Below, piece by piece: positions 36,583 to 45,575 of a DNA stretch of 64,000 bases. Position numbers and translations under genes: made by a program. How positions within the stretch are numbered: position 1 is the stretch's first letter; the number at the start of each line of letters is the position of its first letter. The notes under the pieces were generated by a model. That model was not told the origin of the DNA and searched no databases. It saw only the letters and a program-made list of their open reading frames with translations. Origin of the DNA: UBA8438 sp963934795 (GTDB lineage Bacteria > Acidobacteriota > Vicinamibacteria > Vicinamibacterales > UBA8438); assembly GCA_963934795.1 (NCBI GenBank), contig CAWWAF010000007.1:1-64000 (forward strand), given 5' to 3'.

Positions 36583-37071
36583 CTAGCGCCGCAACTCGAC
36601 GCCCTGCGCGAGGAAGCTGACCTCCGTGGCGGTGCCGTCGGCGTGTCGCGTCAGCGCCACACCCTCCGCGATCAGGTGGTCCGCGTGTTTCTTCGAGAAC
36701 AGGTTCGTCTCGAAGACACCCTCAAGCCGAGCGTCTGCGCCCTGCGAGTCGGTGGGCATGAAGAACGCGTAGTCCTTGAACGTCACCCGGATGCCGCGGT
36801 CGGCGCCCTTCGGGGACACCTCCATCCAGCACCCTTTGGCCTGACAGACCTTCTTCACGGCACCTTCCAAGATGACCGTCTGGTCCGTGTACGCGTCCAC
36901 CGACTGCATCGCCTCCGCCAGGTCGACGGTCGGAGAGCTGCCAAGTGCGGCACCGCGGGCAATGACAGTATCTTGTGCCGCAGCCAGCGCCGGACCCGAT
37001 GCGGTCAGCACGCAGACGCCGGCCACACGGAGCGCGACTCCCAAAGCGTTTTGCATACGTGAGTAGTACAT
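36583..37071 (-). CDS. DUF4920 domain protein, exported
   Basis: A 162-residue protein with a signal peptide (ending LAAAQ) and a DUF4920 domain, a predicted OB-fold: KKVCQAKGCWMEVSPKG and IRVTFKDYAFFMPTD carry the two conserved Cys and the following strands. The CxxxGCW segment may bind a metal, but the function of the family is unknown. ATG 37071 has GGAGT seven bases upstream. It is divergent from the CxxCH protein gene. Confidence 0.88.
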   Translation of the reverse strand: MYYSRMQNALGVALRVAGVCVLTASGPALAAAQDTVIARGAALGSSPTVDLAEAMQSVDAYTDQTVILEGAVKKVCQAKGCWMEVSPKGADRGIRVTFKDYAFFMPTDSQGADARLEGVFETNLFSKKHADHLIAEGVALTRHADGTATEVSFLAQGVELRR

Positions 37072-37127
37072 TACAAACTCCTGTCTACGATGAGGTGTCG
37101 CGTCATCGTATCAGCTCGCTCGGAACC

Positions 37128-38414
37128 ATGGTGAGATCCCACGAGACTGTCGTGTTCAGAGCCATCCCTGCGCTGGCGGCCCTCCTGGTCGCTCTGTTGC
37201 CGCACGTCAGCGCGGCCCAGCCGGTAGCGCGGCTCGCCGTGTCCCTGACACACCCCGCGATCGAGTACGGCACTCGGCCACGAACCGACCGCGTCGCTCA
37301 ACTCGTCGCCCGGTTGCGCGGTGGGACGACGACACTGGCTTTCGACCGCCAGCACGGATATCTCCGAGCGTTGCTTGAGGCGCTCAATGTCCCGGTCGAA
37401 TCACAGAGTCTGGTGTTCTCGAAGACCAGCCTGCAAGATGGCTTCATCACCCCCCTGACTCCGCGCGCCGTCTACTTCACCGACGACATCTCCGTGGCAT
37501 GGATTCCAGGGGCACCCGTCATCGAGATCGCGGCTCACGACCCACGACAGGGGGTCATGTTCTACGTCCTCCGCCAACAGGTCATCCCGGCGCCACCCTT
37601 CGAGCGGCCACGGACGTGTCTCGAGTGCCACATCTCCACCACGACACTCGGCGTGCCGGGGCTGGCCGTGGGCAGCACCGTCGTCGACGACGCCGGGGTC
37701 CCTTTCACGGCGATCCCGGTTGATCACCGCACCGCCATCGACCAGCGATGGGGCGGCTGGTATGTCACGGGCGACACCGGGGAGGGCCCGCATATCGGCA
37801 ACACGGTGGCGACGGACCGCACCAACCCGATACTGGAGGTCGCGCCCGGCAATCTGAATCTGCCGACGGCCGCTGGCCGCATCGATGCGGACAAATACCT
37901 CACCCCCTACAGCGACGTCGCAGCGCTGATGGTGCTCGAGCATCAGACCCACATAACGAACCTGCTCACCCTGGCCGGGTGGCAATTCCGCGTTGCGGCG
38001 GAAGACGGCGCTGCTCCTGCTGGACTCGCTGGCACTGTCGACGCGCTCGTGGACTACATGCTCTTCGTCGACGAGGCGCACTTGGACGACGCGATTCGGG
38101 GCTCGGCCGGTTTCGAGGCGGAGTTCGAGCAGCGCGGCCCCTTCGACGCGGCCGGCCGAACCCTGCGGGCACTCGATCTCGCGACACGGACCTTCCGATA
38201 CCCGTGCAGCTACATGATCTACAGCGCCGCCTTTGACGCGCTCCCGGCGCAGGCCCGCGAGGCGATCTACGCGCGGCTGTGGCAAGTGCTCTCCGGCGCA
38301 GATGCGCAGCCGCGCTACGCCCGCCTCTCGCGCGACGACCGGCAGGCGGTGGTAGAGATACTGAGAGAGACCAAACCTGGATTGCCGCGCTACTTCGCGT
38401 CGCCTCAGCAGTAA
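37128..38414 (+). CDS. Exported CxxCH protein
   Basis: A 428-residue exported protein with a signal peptide (ending VSAAQ) and one c-type heme-binding motif, CLECH, at 164-168, in a segment VIPAPPFERPRTCLECHIS. The surrounding protein is mostly alpha-helical after residue 270 and shows no recognised enzyme domain. Similar single-heme secreted proteins of about this size occur in Acidobacteriota. A role as an electron carrier domain or peroxidase-like protein is possible. The open frame to 36975 upstream of ATG 37128 is not used. Confidence 0.8.
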   Translation: MVRSHETVVFRAIPALAALLVALLPHVSAAQPVARLAVSLTHPAIEYGTRPRTDRVAQLVARLRGGTTTLAFDRQHGYLRALLEALNVPVESQSLVFSKTSLQDGFITPLTPRAVYFTDDISVAWIPGAPVIEIAAHDPRQGVMFYVLRQQVIPAPPFERPRTCLECHISTTTLGVPGLAVGSTVVDDAGVPFTAIPVDHRTAIDQRWGGWYVTGDTGEGPHIGNTVATDRTNPILEVAPGNLNLPTAAGRIDADKYLTPYSDVAALMVLEHQTHITNLLTLAGWQFRVAAEDGAAPAGLAGTVDALVDYMLFVDEAHLDDAIRGSAGFEAEFEQRGPFDAAGRTLRALDLATRTFRYPCSYMIYSAAFDALPAQAREAIYARLWQVLSGADAQPRYARLSRDDRQAVVEILRETKPGLPRYFASPQQ

Positions 38415-38628
38415 ACCGCGTTCCGACGACCGCCGAGCGCACGATCGTCTGAACAGATTCGATCCGTCTCGGCACCCAGCATGCATAGCCGAGGCCATAC
38501 AGCCCGTCGCGGACGCGTGAGGGACGTCGTGGCCACGTCGAGATGGGAACTTGGGACCTGCTGGATCCGTTATCTAGACAGACGAACCATGCCGAGCGGG
38601 CGGAGACACTCGAAACTGGAGGGACACA

Positions 38629-39357
38629 GTGCGCGTAACGACTGAACTGCAGGTAGCGGCGGTGCGCACAGCCACGATGATGTCGACTGGTTGTCTTCTC
38701 GGCTTCGCGAGCGTGGAGGGCTCGGGCACCATCGTCACGCTACAGCCTGATCTCAGCGGGTTCACCGAGGTGTCGGCGGGCAGCGGGGCTCGGGCGCGCA
38801 TCGTAGCCGGCGACGACTATTCCGTCGTGGTCCGGATTGACGACAACCTGCAGGATGACGTGCAGGTCGAGGTAGAAGACGGCCGACTGCACATCGGGAT
38901 GCGCTCGACATTCAACTACCGAAACCGTCACTTCGAAGTCGACGTCACGCTGCCGGATCTCGCCGTGGTGTCTGTGAGTGGCGGGGCGCGGGCGACGCTG
39001 TCCGGGTTCGACCTCGACCATGCCATGGATGCCCGTGTGTCTGGTGGCGCCAGGCTCGAGGGCGCGGTGGACGCGGCCCGCCTCTCCATGACCGCGTCAG
39101 GCGGTGCCCGAGCCGAGCTGGCAGACACCGCGGAGTCGGTATCCGTGCGTGGGAGCGGCGGCAGCCGTACCGACCTGTCGTCTTTCACTGCTGAGTCGGT
39201 GGACGTCTCGCTCAGCGGCGGGAGCCGTGCAGACGTCTATGCGACGCAGGAACTGACGGGGGGCGTCAGCGGTGGCGCCAGAGTGACCTACGACGGCGCG
39301 CCTGTCACTGTTGATGTCGGGCGGAGCGGCGGCGGCCGGGTCAGCGCTAGAAAATAG
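38629..39357 (+). CDS. DUF2807 (head GIN domain) protein
   Basis: A 242-residue protein dominated by a DUF2807 beta-helix. The GIN-type turn SGGAR (or SGGSR, SGSGAR) recurs about eight times at intervals of 15-25 residues from residue 50 to the end, giving a right-handed beta-helix. A hydrophobic N-terminus (MMSTGCLLGF) could be a signal or lipobox. Translation begins at GTG 38629. Such proteins are exported and of unknown function. The stop overlaps the end of the convergent cyclase gene by 11 bases. Confidence 0.87.
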   Translation: MRVTTELQVAAVRTATMMSTGCLLGFASVEGSGTIVTLQPDLSGFTEVSAGSGARARIVAGDDYSVVVRIDDNLQDDVQVEVEDGRLHIGMRSTFNYRNRHFEVDVTLPDLAVVSVSGGARATLSGFDLDHAMDARVSGGARLEGAVDAARLSMTASGGARAELADTAESVSVRGSGGSRTDLSSFTAESVDVSLSGGSRADVYATQELTGGVSGGARVTYDGAPVTVDVGRSGGGRVSARK

Positions 39358-40420
39358 CCAGCGCGTTCACCGGAGATCCCGTCCCCGTTTCCACCGCGAG
39401 CGGCGCGGCGACGAGCATGAATTCCCATCGATTCTGGGCCGCAGCGGTTTCCGCCAGCGCCTCGAGGTCCTGGTTGTCGAACAGATCCACCCCCATGGCG
39501 ACGATCGTGAGTTGGTGCACCGGCAGTGGTACCCCCTCGATCTGCGATGGCACGACGTCGGCGGCCACGTCGCTCCCCAGGAACGACACGTCTCGGGCTT
39601 TGACCCACGGCATCGTCGACGCGTGCAAGCCGGCCGCGCCCTGCGAGACATTCCACGGGCCCAGTTCGGCCCGGCGGGCCCACCGCCCGGTGCGGATGAA
39701 GATGGCATCGCCGGGTCGCACCGTGACGCCCGCCATCTCTTCCCAGGCCTCGAGATCTTCCTGGTAAATCGGTGTCCCCGGTTCCAGGTAGTCCACGCCC
39801 TTCAGCCGCGGAATGTCGAACAGGACGCCACGCGTGACCACGCCCCCGTGCAAGTTGATGATCGACGCGTTCGAACATCCCGCCTCGGTGACCGTCTCCT
39901 GCGACACGCCGTTGTACATCTGCCCCTTGTAGAAAATGTGGCAGAGCGAGTCGAGATGGCTGTGCGAGTAGCCGTGGTAGCTGATGGTGTAGCTGTCACT
40001 GACGCTCGCGTAGAAGACGGGCTCCGCTGTCGCTTGCGGCACATTCAAGATGCGACGCTCAAACGGTGACGACACGTCGGCCGCCGCCTCGGTCAGCAAC
40101 GGATGCTCAAGTGACACGGTAATCCCCTCCGTGGCCAGCGCAATCGCCTCCAAACGCTTCGCGGGGGTGATGAGATTCGCCGCCCCGAGTTGGTCGTCCG
40201 GGCCCCAGCGCCCCCAGTTCGACAACTCCTCCATTAGCCGCTCGACGTCAGCCAGGTCGAGATCGTGCGACTCGGGTGTCACCACAGGCGGGGTATAACT
40301 CGGCGCCGTCGGGGTCGACGGTTCGGTCGTCGTCACCGGTGCCTCCGCCGCGGGGGCGCACGTGACACAGGCCAGGGCCAATCCGGTGAGGGCTCCACGA
40401 AAGAACCGACGTCGTTGCAT
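39347..40420 (-). CDS. Cyclase-family (kynurenine formamidase-like) Tat lipoprotein
   Basis: A 357-residue PF04199 protein closely related to the one at 25829. The N-terminus MQRRRFFRGALTG has a twin-arginine-like pattern and a lipobox-like segment (LALACVTCA), so it is probably exported folded and lipid-anchored. The metal motif is HGYSHSHLDSLCH. SNWGRWGPDDQLGAANLITP and the closing WEFMLVAAPL match the paralogue. AAGAGGTG precedes ATG 40420. It is monocistronic, convergent with the DUF2807 gene and divergent from the isocitrate dehydrogenase gene. Substrate unknown. Confidence 0.87.
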   Translation of the reverse strand: MQRRRFFRGALTGLALACVTCAPAAEAPVTTTEPSTPTAPSYTPPVVTPESHDLDLADVERLMEELSNWGRWGPDDQLGAANLITPAKRLEAIALATEGITVSLEHPLLTEAAADVSSPFERRILNVPQATAEPVFYASVSDSYTISYHGYSHSHLDSLCHIFYKGQMYNGVSQETVTEAGCSNASIINLHGGVVTRGVLFDIPRLKGVDYLEPGTPIYQEDLEAWEEMAGVTVRPGDAIFIRTGRWARRAELGPWNVSQGAAGLHASTMPWVKARDVSFLGSDVAADVVPSQIEGVPLPVHQLTIVAMGVDLFDNQDLEALAETAAAQNRWEFMLVAAPLAVETGTGSPVNALAIF

Positions 40421-40568
40421 CAGACACCTCTTCAGACACCCCCGTCAGCGAACACGGCGGCAGGACGATCTCAAGACCCAAGTCAATGACCGGGCCAAAT
40501 CTCGAACAGTGCGGTACGATAACAGGTTCTCATGGAACCGCGTCATCCTATCGATATCAAGGACTGCC

Positions 40569-42800
40569 ATGTCATCTGCCAAGATCATCTGGACCAAAAT
40601 CGACGAAGCGCCCGCCCTGGCCACCTATTCGCTCCTGCCGATTGTGCAGGCCTTCGCCAGCAGCGCCGGCGTCGCAATCGAAACCCGCGACATCTCACTT
40701 TCCGGACGGCTGATCGCGACGTTCCCTGAGCGGCTGACCGAAGCCCAGCGCATGCCCGACGCGCTGTCATCACTGGGTGAGCTGGCGAAGACCCCGGAGG
40801 CCAACATCGTCAAGCTCCCAAACATCAGCGCCTCGGTTCCCCAGCTCCAGGCGGCCATCAAGGAGTTGCAGGGGCAGGGATACGACATTCCGGACTATCC
40901 AGAAGAGCCCACGAATGACGAGGAACGGGCGATCAGGGCACGCTTCGCCAAGGTGCTCGGCTCAGCCGTGAACCCGGTGCTCCGGGAAGGCAATTCAGAC
41001 CGCCGCGCGGCAACGTCGGTCAAACGGTTCGCGCAGAAAAACCCACACCGCATGATGCGCGACTGGCCCGCTGAGGGCTCGGGCACCCGGGTCGCGCATA
41101 TGCAGGACAAGGATTTCTTTGGCAGCGAGCGCTCCGCGACGATGGAGACGGCCACCAACGTCCGAATCGAGTTCGTTGCCGCCGACGGCACGACCACCGT
41201 GCTCAAGCAGGAGGTCGGGCTCCTCGCCGGCGAAGTCATCGACACGGCAGTCATGAACGTGACGGCGCTCCGGGCCTTCTACTCGCGCACCATCAAAGAG
41301 GCGCACGAGGAAGGGGCGCTGCTCTCGCTCCATCTGAAGGCCACCATGATGAAGGTGTCCGACCCGGTCATGTTCGGCCACTGCGTGGCGGTGTACTTCG
41401 CCGCCGCCCTGGACAAGCACGCGGAGACGCTCCGGAGTGTCGGTGCCAACGTGAACAACGGCCTAGCGGGCGTACTCGACAAGTTGTCCCTGCTGCCGGC
41501 GGACACGAAGGCCGAGGTCGAAGCGGACATCGCAGCGGTGTATCCGACTCGCCCGGCCCTCGCGATGGTCGATTCCCGCAAGGGCATCACGAACCTCCAC
41601 GTGCCGAACGACGTCATCATCGACGCCTCCATGCCGAATGTCGTGCGTGACGGCGGCCGCATGTGGAATAGCGATGACGACCTACAGGACGTCATCGCGA
41701 TGGTGCCGGACCGCTGTTACGCCACGATGTATCAGGCCATCATCGAAGACTGCCAGACCCATGGTCAGTTTGACCCGTCCACGATGGGCAGTGTGTCAAA
41801 CGTCGGGCTCATGGCGCGAAAAGCGGAAGAATACGGCTCCCACGACAAGACGTTTCTGGCGTCCGGCGCCGGAACGATCAGGGTTGTTGATGCCTCCGCC
41901 GGGACGAAGCTACTTGAGCAGGCCGTCGAGACGGACGACATTTTCCGCATGTGCCAAACCAAGGACGAACCGATTCGCGACTGGGTCAAGTTGGCCGTCA
42001 CCCGCGCACGGGCGTCAGGCGCGCCAGCGCTGTTCTGGCTCGACGCCAACCGGGCCCACGATGCCGTGCTGATTGGCAAGGTCGGCGCCTATCTCCCGGA
42101 CCACGACACCGACGGCCTGGATATCCGGATCTTGGCGCCCGTCGATGCGATGCGCGTGTCGCTCGAACGAATCCGTCAAGGAGAGGACACGATTGCCGTC
42201 ACCGGCAACGTGCTGCGGGACTATCTGACCGACCTGTTCCCCATTCTCGAGCTCGGCACCAGCGCGCGGATGCTCTCGATCGTCCCACTCCTCAACGGCG
42301 GCGGTCTCTTCGAAACGGGGGCCGGCGGTTCAGCGCCCAAGCATGTGCAGCAATTGCTCAAGGAAGGCCATCTGCGGTGGGATTCGCTCGGCGAATATTG
42401 TGCGCTCGTCCCCGCGCTCGAACTGATCGCCAGGCAGACCAACAACGCCAAAGCGACGCTGTTAGCGGAGACACTCGACCACGCCATCGGGAGCTACCTC
42501 GAGCACGCCCGCTATCCCTCGCGAAAGATGCATGAGATCGACAATCGCGGTAGCACCTTCTACCTCGCCCTGTACTGGGCCCAAGCGTTGGCGACACAAG
42601 ATGGGGATCAGGCGCTCAAGACCAGATTCACCGTGGTGGCCGAGGCGCTCGCGGCGAGCGAGAATCAGATCACGACGGAACTGCTGGCGGCGCAAGGCCG
42701 GCCGGTCGACATCGGCGGATACTACCGGCCGGATGCTGACCGGGCAGAGCACACGATGCGGCCCAGCGCGACACTCAATGCCATTGTCGACAATGTGTAG
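40569..42800 (+). CDS. icd: Monomeric NADP-dependent isocitrate dehydrogenase
   Basis: A 743-residue enzyme of the monomeric IDH class (about 740 residues), which oxidises isocitrate to 2-oxoglutarate with NADP+ in the TCA cycle. Recognisable segments include LPNISASVPQLQAAIKELQ near residue 98, MMRDWPAEGSGTRVAHM and HLKATMMKVSDPVMFGH in the core, and the long closing helices. It is unrelated in sequence to the dimeric IDH of Escherichia coli. The ATG at 40569 begins the known N-terminus; the frame open to 40362 is upstream region. It stands alone, divergent from the cyclase gene, so it likely has its own promoter. Confidence 0.95.
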   Translation: MSSAKIIWTKIDEAPALATYSLLPIVQAFASSAGVAIETRDISLSGRLIATFPERLTEAQRMPDALSSLGELAKTPEANIVKLPNISASVPQLQAAIKELQGQGYDIPDYPEEPTNDEERAIRARFAKVLGSAVNPVLREGNSDRRAATSVKRFAQKNPHRMMRDWPAEGSGTRVAHMQDKDFFGSERSATMETATNVRIEFVAADGTTTVLKQEVGLLAGEVIDTAVMNVTALRAFYSRTIKEAHEEGALLSLHLKATMMKVSDPVMFGHCVAVYFAAALDKHAETLRSVGANVNNGLAGVLDKLSLLPADTKAEVEADIAAVYPTRPALAMVDSRKGITNLHVPNDVIIDASMPNVVRDGGRMWNSDDDLQDVIAMVPDRCYATMYQAIIEDCQTHGQFDPSTMGSVSNVGLMARKAEEYGSHDKTFLASGAGTIRVVDASAGTKLLEQAVETDDIFRMCQTKDEPIRDWVKLAVTRARASGAPALFWLDANRAHDAVLIGKVGAYLPDHDTDGLDIRILAPVDAMRVSLERIRQGEDTIAVTGNVLRDYLTDLFPILELGTSARMLSIVPLLNGGGLFETGAGGSAPKHVQQLLKEGHLRWDSLGEYCALVPALELIARQTNNAKATLLAETLDHAIGSYLEHARYPSRKMHEIDNRGSTFYLALYWAQALATQDGDQALKTRFTVVAEALAASENQITTELLAAQGRPVDIGGYYRPDADRAEHTMRPSATLNAIVDNV

Positions 42801-42869
42801 CGTGAGACGGGCCTCAGGGTCGACTCGGCGGCCCTCCCAGCCAGAGGGTCGGTGCGCGACAGCGTGCAC

Positions 42870-43670
42870 CTACTCGATGAATCGGACCTCGAACATCGTG
42901 GGCCACAACTTGCCGGTCAGGTAGAACGTCCTCGCCGTCGGGTCGTAGGCAATGCCGTTGAGATAATCGGTGCCGCGACGCGCCTCGTCGGAGAGGAGTC
43001 CGGAGGCATCGATGTAGTCGGTGACCCGACCCGTCGCCGGGTCAATTCGTACCAAAAAATTCCAGGTATGCACATTGGCATACACCGCGCCGTCCACGCA
43101 CTCGAGCTCGTTCAGATTGCGCAGCGGCTGTCCGCGAAGGCGGACCGTCTGATGGCCGATCACGTCGAAGGTCGTCGGGTCCCGAAATGTCAGCCGCTCG
43201 GTGCCGTCGCTCATGACCAGACGGGTCCCGTCGTAGCACAGCCCCCATCCTTCGCCGTCGTAGCGGAAGGTGTCACCAGGGCTGAACGAATCGCGGTCGT
43301 ATGTCAACACCCGCCCCAACGTGTAGGTGATTTGGAACAACCGGTCGTCGACCAGGGCCAGTCCCTCCGCCCAATACTCGGGGGCCACCTCATAACGCTG
43401 TTGAACCTCTCCGGTCAGCGGATCTAGTCGCCGCAAGCTCGAGCGGTCCCGGCGGCCGGCACTCTCAAAGAGCTGGTTGTTCCACCACACCAGCCCCTGG
43501 GTGTACGCGTCCTGGTCGTGGGGCAATGTGCGCACCACCTCGACGCGAAGCGTCCGAACCACCGGCGGCGTGCCGACCCCGGTCTGCGCTGCGTGTGGAG
43601 TCGTGCCTTCCCACCCGGCCCAGACCGCACCGACCGCCAGGGCGACGAGGGCGACCGACAGAGCCCACAA
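42870..43670 (-). CDS. Glutaminyl-peptide cyclotransferase (beta-propeller type)
   Basis: A 266-residue exported glutaminyl cyclase of the bacterial/plant-type beta-propeller class, which turns N-terminal Gln of peptides into pyroglutamate. The signature blocks are HDQDAYTQGLVWWNNQLFESAG, EGWGLCYDGTRLVMSDGT, NELECVDGAVYANVHTWN and DYLNGIAYD. A hydrophobic N-terminus covers residues 1-20. The start is uncertain: TTG 43670 is the first usable codon after an in-frame stop. It has no operon partner. Confidence 0.9.
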   Translation of the reverse strand: MWALSVALVALAVGAVWAGWEGTTPHAAQTGVGTPPVVRTLRVEVVRTLPHDQDAYTQGLVWWNNQLFESAGRRDRSSLRRLDPLTGEVQQRYEVAPEYWAEGLALVDDRLFQITYTLGRVLTYDRDSFSPGDTFRYDGEGWGLCYDGTRLVMSDGTERLTFRDPTTFDVIGHQTVRLRGQPLRNLNELECVDGAVYANVHTWNFLVRIDPATGRVTDYIDASGLLSDEARRGTDYLNGIAYDPTARTFYLTGKLWPTMFEVRFIE

Positions 43671-43791
43671 CTGAATTGGCCCGCGCGAGGCGACGCCCTC
43701 GCGAACCCGCCTCGGTCGGTGGCCGGTTCATTGTTTGCGCGCCATGGTGGCTCTGGTTCGTGGAAACGTGTGGAGCGGCGGTTCGGACCGC

Positions 43792-44466
43792 CTAGGGGGC
43801 AGTAATGAGACGGCGCAGATACGCGACGCCCTCGCTCGCTGGGCCGACGACCGGAGCCGCATGGGCGTCCGCACTCGCGGGAAGAATCCGCTCCATCGAA
43901 AATTGCGCAAAGACGATGGCGGTGTTGGCGTCGATATCCCCGATCGCCTCGAGGACCAGGGTGTCGTGCCGGGCCGGGTCCCCACCGGTCAACGCATCCA
44001 ACGCGCCCCGCACCGGGTGATTGGAGAGGTCCACCGACACACCGCGCTGGCGCGCCTCCGCGTCAATCGCTTCTGACAGCAACACAGCCGAGTCGGGCGT
44101 CGTTGAGAGGACGTGCAACGGCTGTTCGCGGCCGAGATCGAGCGCCCGCTCGATGATGCCGTCGAACGAGGTGGCGACCGGGATCGTCACGCTATTCCGC
44201 GCCGCAATGGCGGCCTCACCGAAGAACGAACCGGTCACGATGAGGGCTTCGGTCCCGGTGGTGGCGCTGTATTGAATCAGCCGATCAATCCGCGCCGCCA
44301 GTTCGTCGTCATCGGCGGTGCCGGCGTTCCGGTCGAGATACAGGGAGCCGTCCAGCAGGTGCGCAACATCCGCCTCCGGCCACACCCGGTCGAACGCGTT
44401 CTGCGTCGTCGGGATCGCGTTCGCCAGCGCGTGAAGTGCGCCAATTCGATAACGCCGTTGAATCAT
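43792..44466 (-). CDS. Asp/Glu racemase-family protein without Cys
   Basis: A 224-residue protein of the aspartate/glutamate racemase (PF01177) superfamily, with the two-lobed pattern and the segments ALIVTGSFFGEAAI (lobe one) and NTAIVFAQFSM (lobe two) where racemases carry the catalytic Cys residues. Here both positions lack Cys and the protein contains no Cys at all, so it cannot use the family's usual thiol chemistry. An isomerase or decarboxylase-like activity without thiol, or a non-catalytic role, is possible. It is followed by the PRTADG protein gene upstream on the same strand, 18 bases away, so they may be co-transcribed. Confidence 0.8.
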   Translation of the reverse strand: MIQRRYRIGALHALANAIPTTQNAFDRVWPEADVAHLLDGSLYLDRNAGTADDDELAARIDRLIQYSATTGTEALIVTGSFFGEAAIAARNSVTIPVATSFDGIIERALDLGREQPLHVLSTTPDSAVLLSEAIDAEARQRGVSVDLSNHPVRGALDALTGGDPARHDTLVLEAIGDIDANTAIVFAQFSMERILPASADAHAAPVVGPASEGVAYLRRLITAP

Positions 44467-44484
44467 GGTGAGACCGCCCGCAGC

Positions 44485-45492
44485 CTACTCGTTCGACTTC
44501 TCGATTGCCCGGGCGCCGCTCAGCGTGCCTTCCATCCCGTAGTTGCCTTCATGGCAGGCATACTCGAACATCGGGAGTTCGCTGCGACGCATCGGCAGTT
44601 CGACGGTCCACGGCGCGGTCCAGGTGGTCGAATCCGTGACCGTGAAGGTATAGACGAGCGTGTCTTCGTCCTGGCGCTGGATCCGTTCAACCAGGTGCAG
44701 GTTGTCGCTGGAGCTGCGAAAGCTGGTTTCCCGCAAGAAGTTCTTCGTCTCCACGACCAGCGTGTCGCCCTCCCAATGTCCGCGCGAGACGCCGGTCCAC
44801 ATCGGCACCGAGCCATGGTCACTGCCGTCGAGCGGGATGATCCGAGCGTTGTGCACCATCTCGTTCAACAACACGACATAGTCGGCGTTCTGGAAGATCT
44901 GAACGTTCATGTTGTACGCGGCCGGCAGCATGGGCGGGCCGGAGTTGAAACCGGTGATGCACCGCTCGCCGAGCGGACGGTCCTCTGGTCCCTCGGTCGC
45001 ACGCTGATTGATTCTCACGCGCTCGGCCACCCGGGCGGCACCGTCGGGGGTCAAGTCCGGGATCAGCCCCGTCGGCGGGTCGATGACCAATGAGGTCCGG
45101 CGAGTCTCGACAACCGCCGTTCCGCGATCCCACCAGAAGTCGTTGTACGCGAGGGCCAGGTCCAGGGTCTCGCTGGTGCCATTCACCTGCCCACGATCGG
45201 TCGTCTCTTGCTTCTTCGCCTCACGGTTGAGGTCGGCGTTGCTGGACCGAACCTTCTCGGCCGCATAGGCGGCCACTTCTTCCCCGGTCAGGAAGGCTTT
45301 GTCGGCCAGCTCGGCCGGGCGTTCCAGCGGCGTGACGGTCCGAAAGTCCCAGACTCCCGTCAGATCCGGCTGACCGTCCGCGGTTCTCGGCGACGCGGTG
45401 CCGCTACTCGACTGGGCGGTGGCGGTGACGGCGGAGCACAGCAGCGCAGACGCGGCACAGCAGGCAAGAAACGTGCGTGGTCGGATGATCAT
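44485..45492 (-). CDS. Secreted PRTADGxPDLxGxW protein
   Basis: A 335-residue exported protein of a family abundant in Acidobacteriota. After the signal peptide (ending ATAQ) comes SPRTADGQPDLTGVWDF, then a beta-rich body and a conserved closing segment EYACHEGNYGMEGTL. It matches the protein at 60512 in order of motifs: RTSLVIDPPTG, GHWEGDTLVVET, FTVTD and CHEGNY. No catalytic motif is recognised and the function is unknown. It is the first gene of a possible two-gene unit with the Cys-free racemase homologue. Confidence 0.82.
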   Translation of the reverse strand: MIIRPRTFLACCAASALLCSAVTATAQSSSGTASPRTADGQPDLTGVWDFRTVTPLERPAELADKAFLTGEEVAAYAAEKVRSSNADLNREAKKQETTDRGQVNGTSETLDLALAYNDFWWDRGTAVVETRRTSLVIDPPTGLIPDLTPDGAARVAERVRINQRATEGPEDRPLGERCITGFNSGPPMLPAAYNMNVQIFQNADYVVLLNEMVHNARIIPLDGSDHGSVPMWTGVSRGHWEGDTLVVETKNFLRETSFRSSSDNLHLVERIQRQDEDTLVYTFTVTDSTTWTAPWTVELPMRRSELPMFEYACHEGNYGMEGTLSGARAIEKSNE

Positions 45493-45575
45493 GGTCTAAA
45501 CCTCACTCAATATGTAGGTGCTGATCGTACCACGACCCCGTGTTTTGCACACGCGGAGCGGTCGCTGCTGTGCGG

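Noticed and set aside
43465..43731. 88-residue minus-strand frame starting at ATG near 43731
   Set aside because: Runs in a different frame from the glutaminyl cyclase, is Arg/Gly-rich and has no motif; the cyclase itself reads from TTG 43670.
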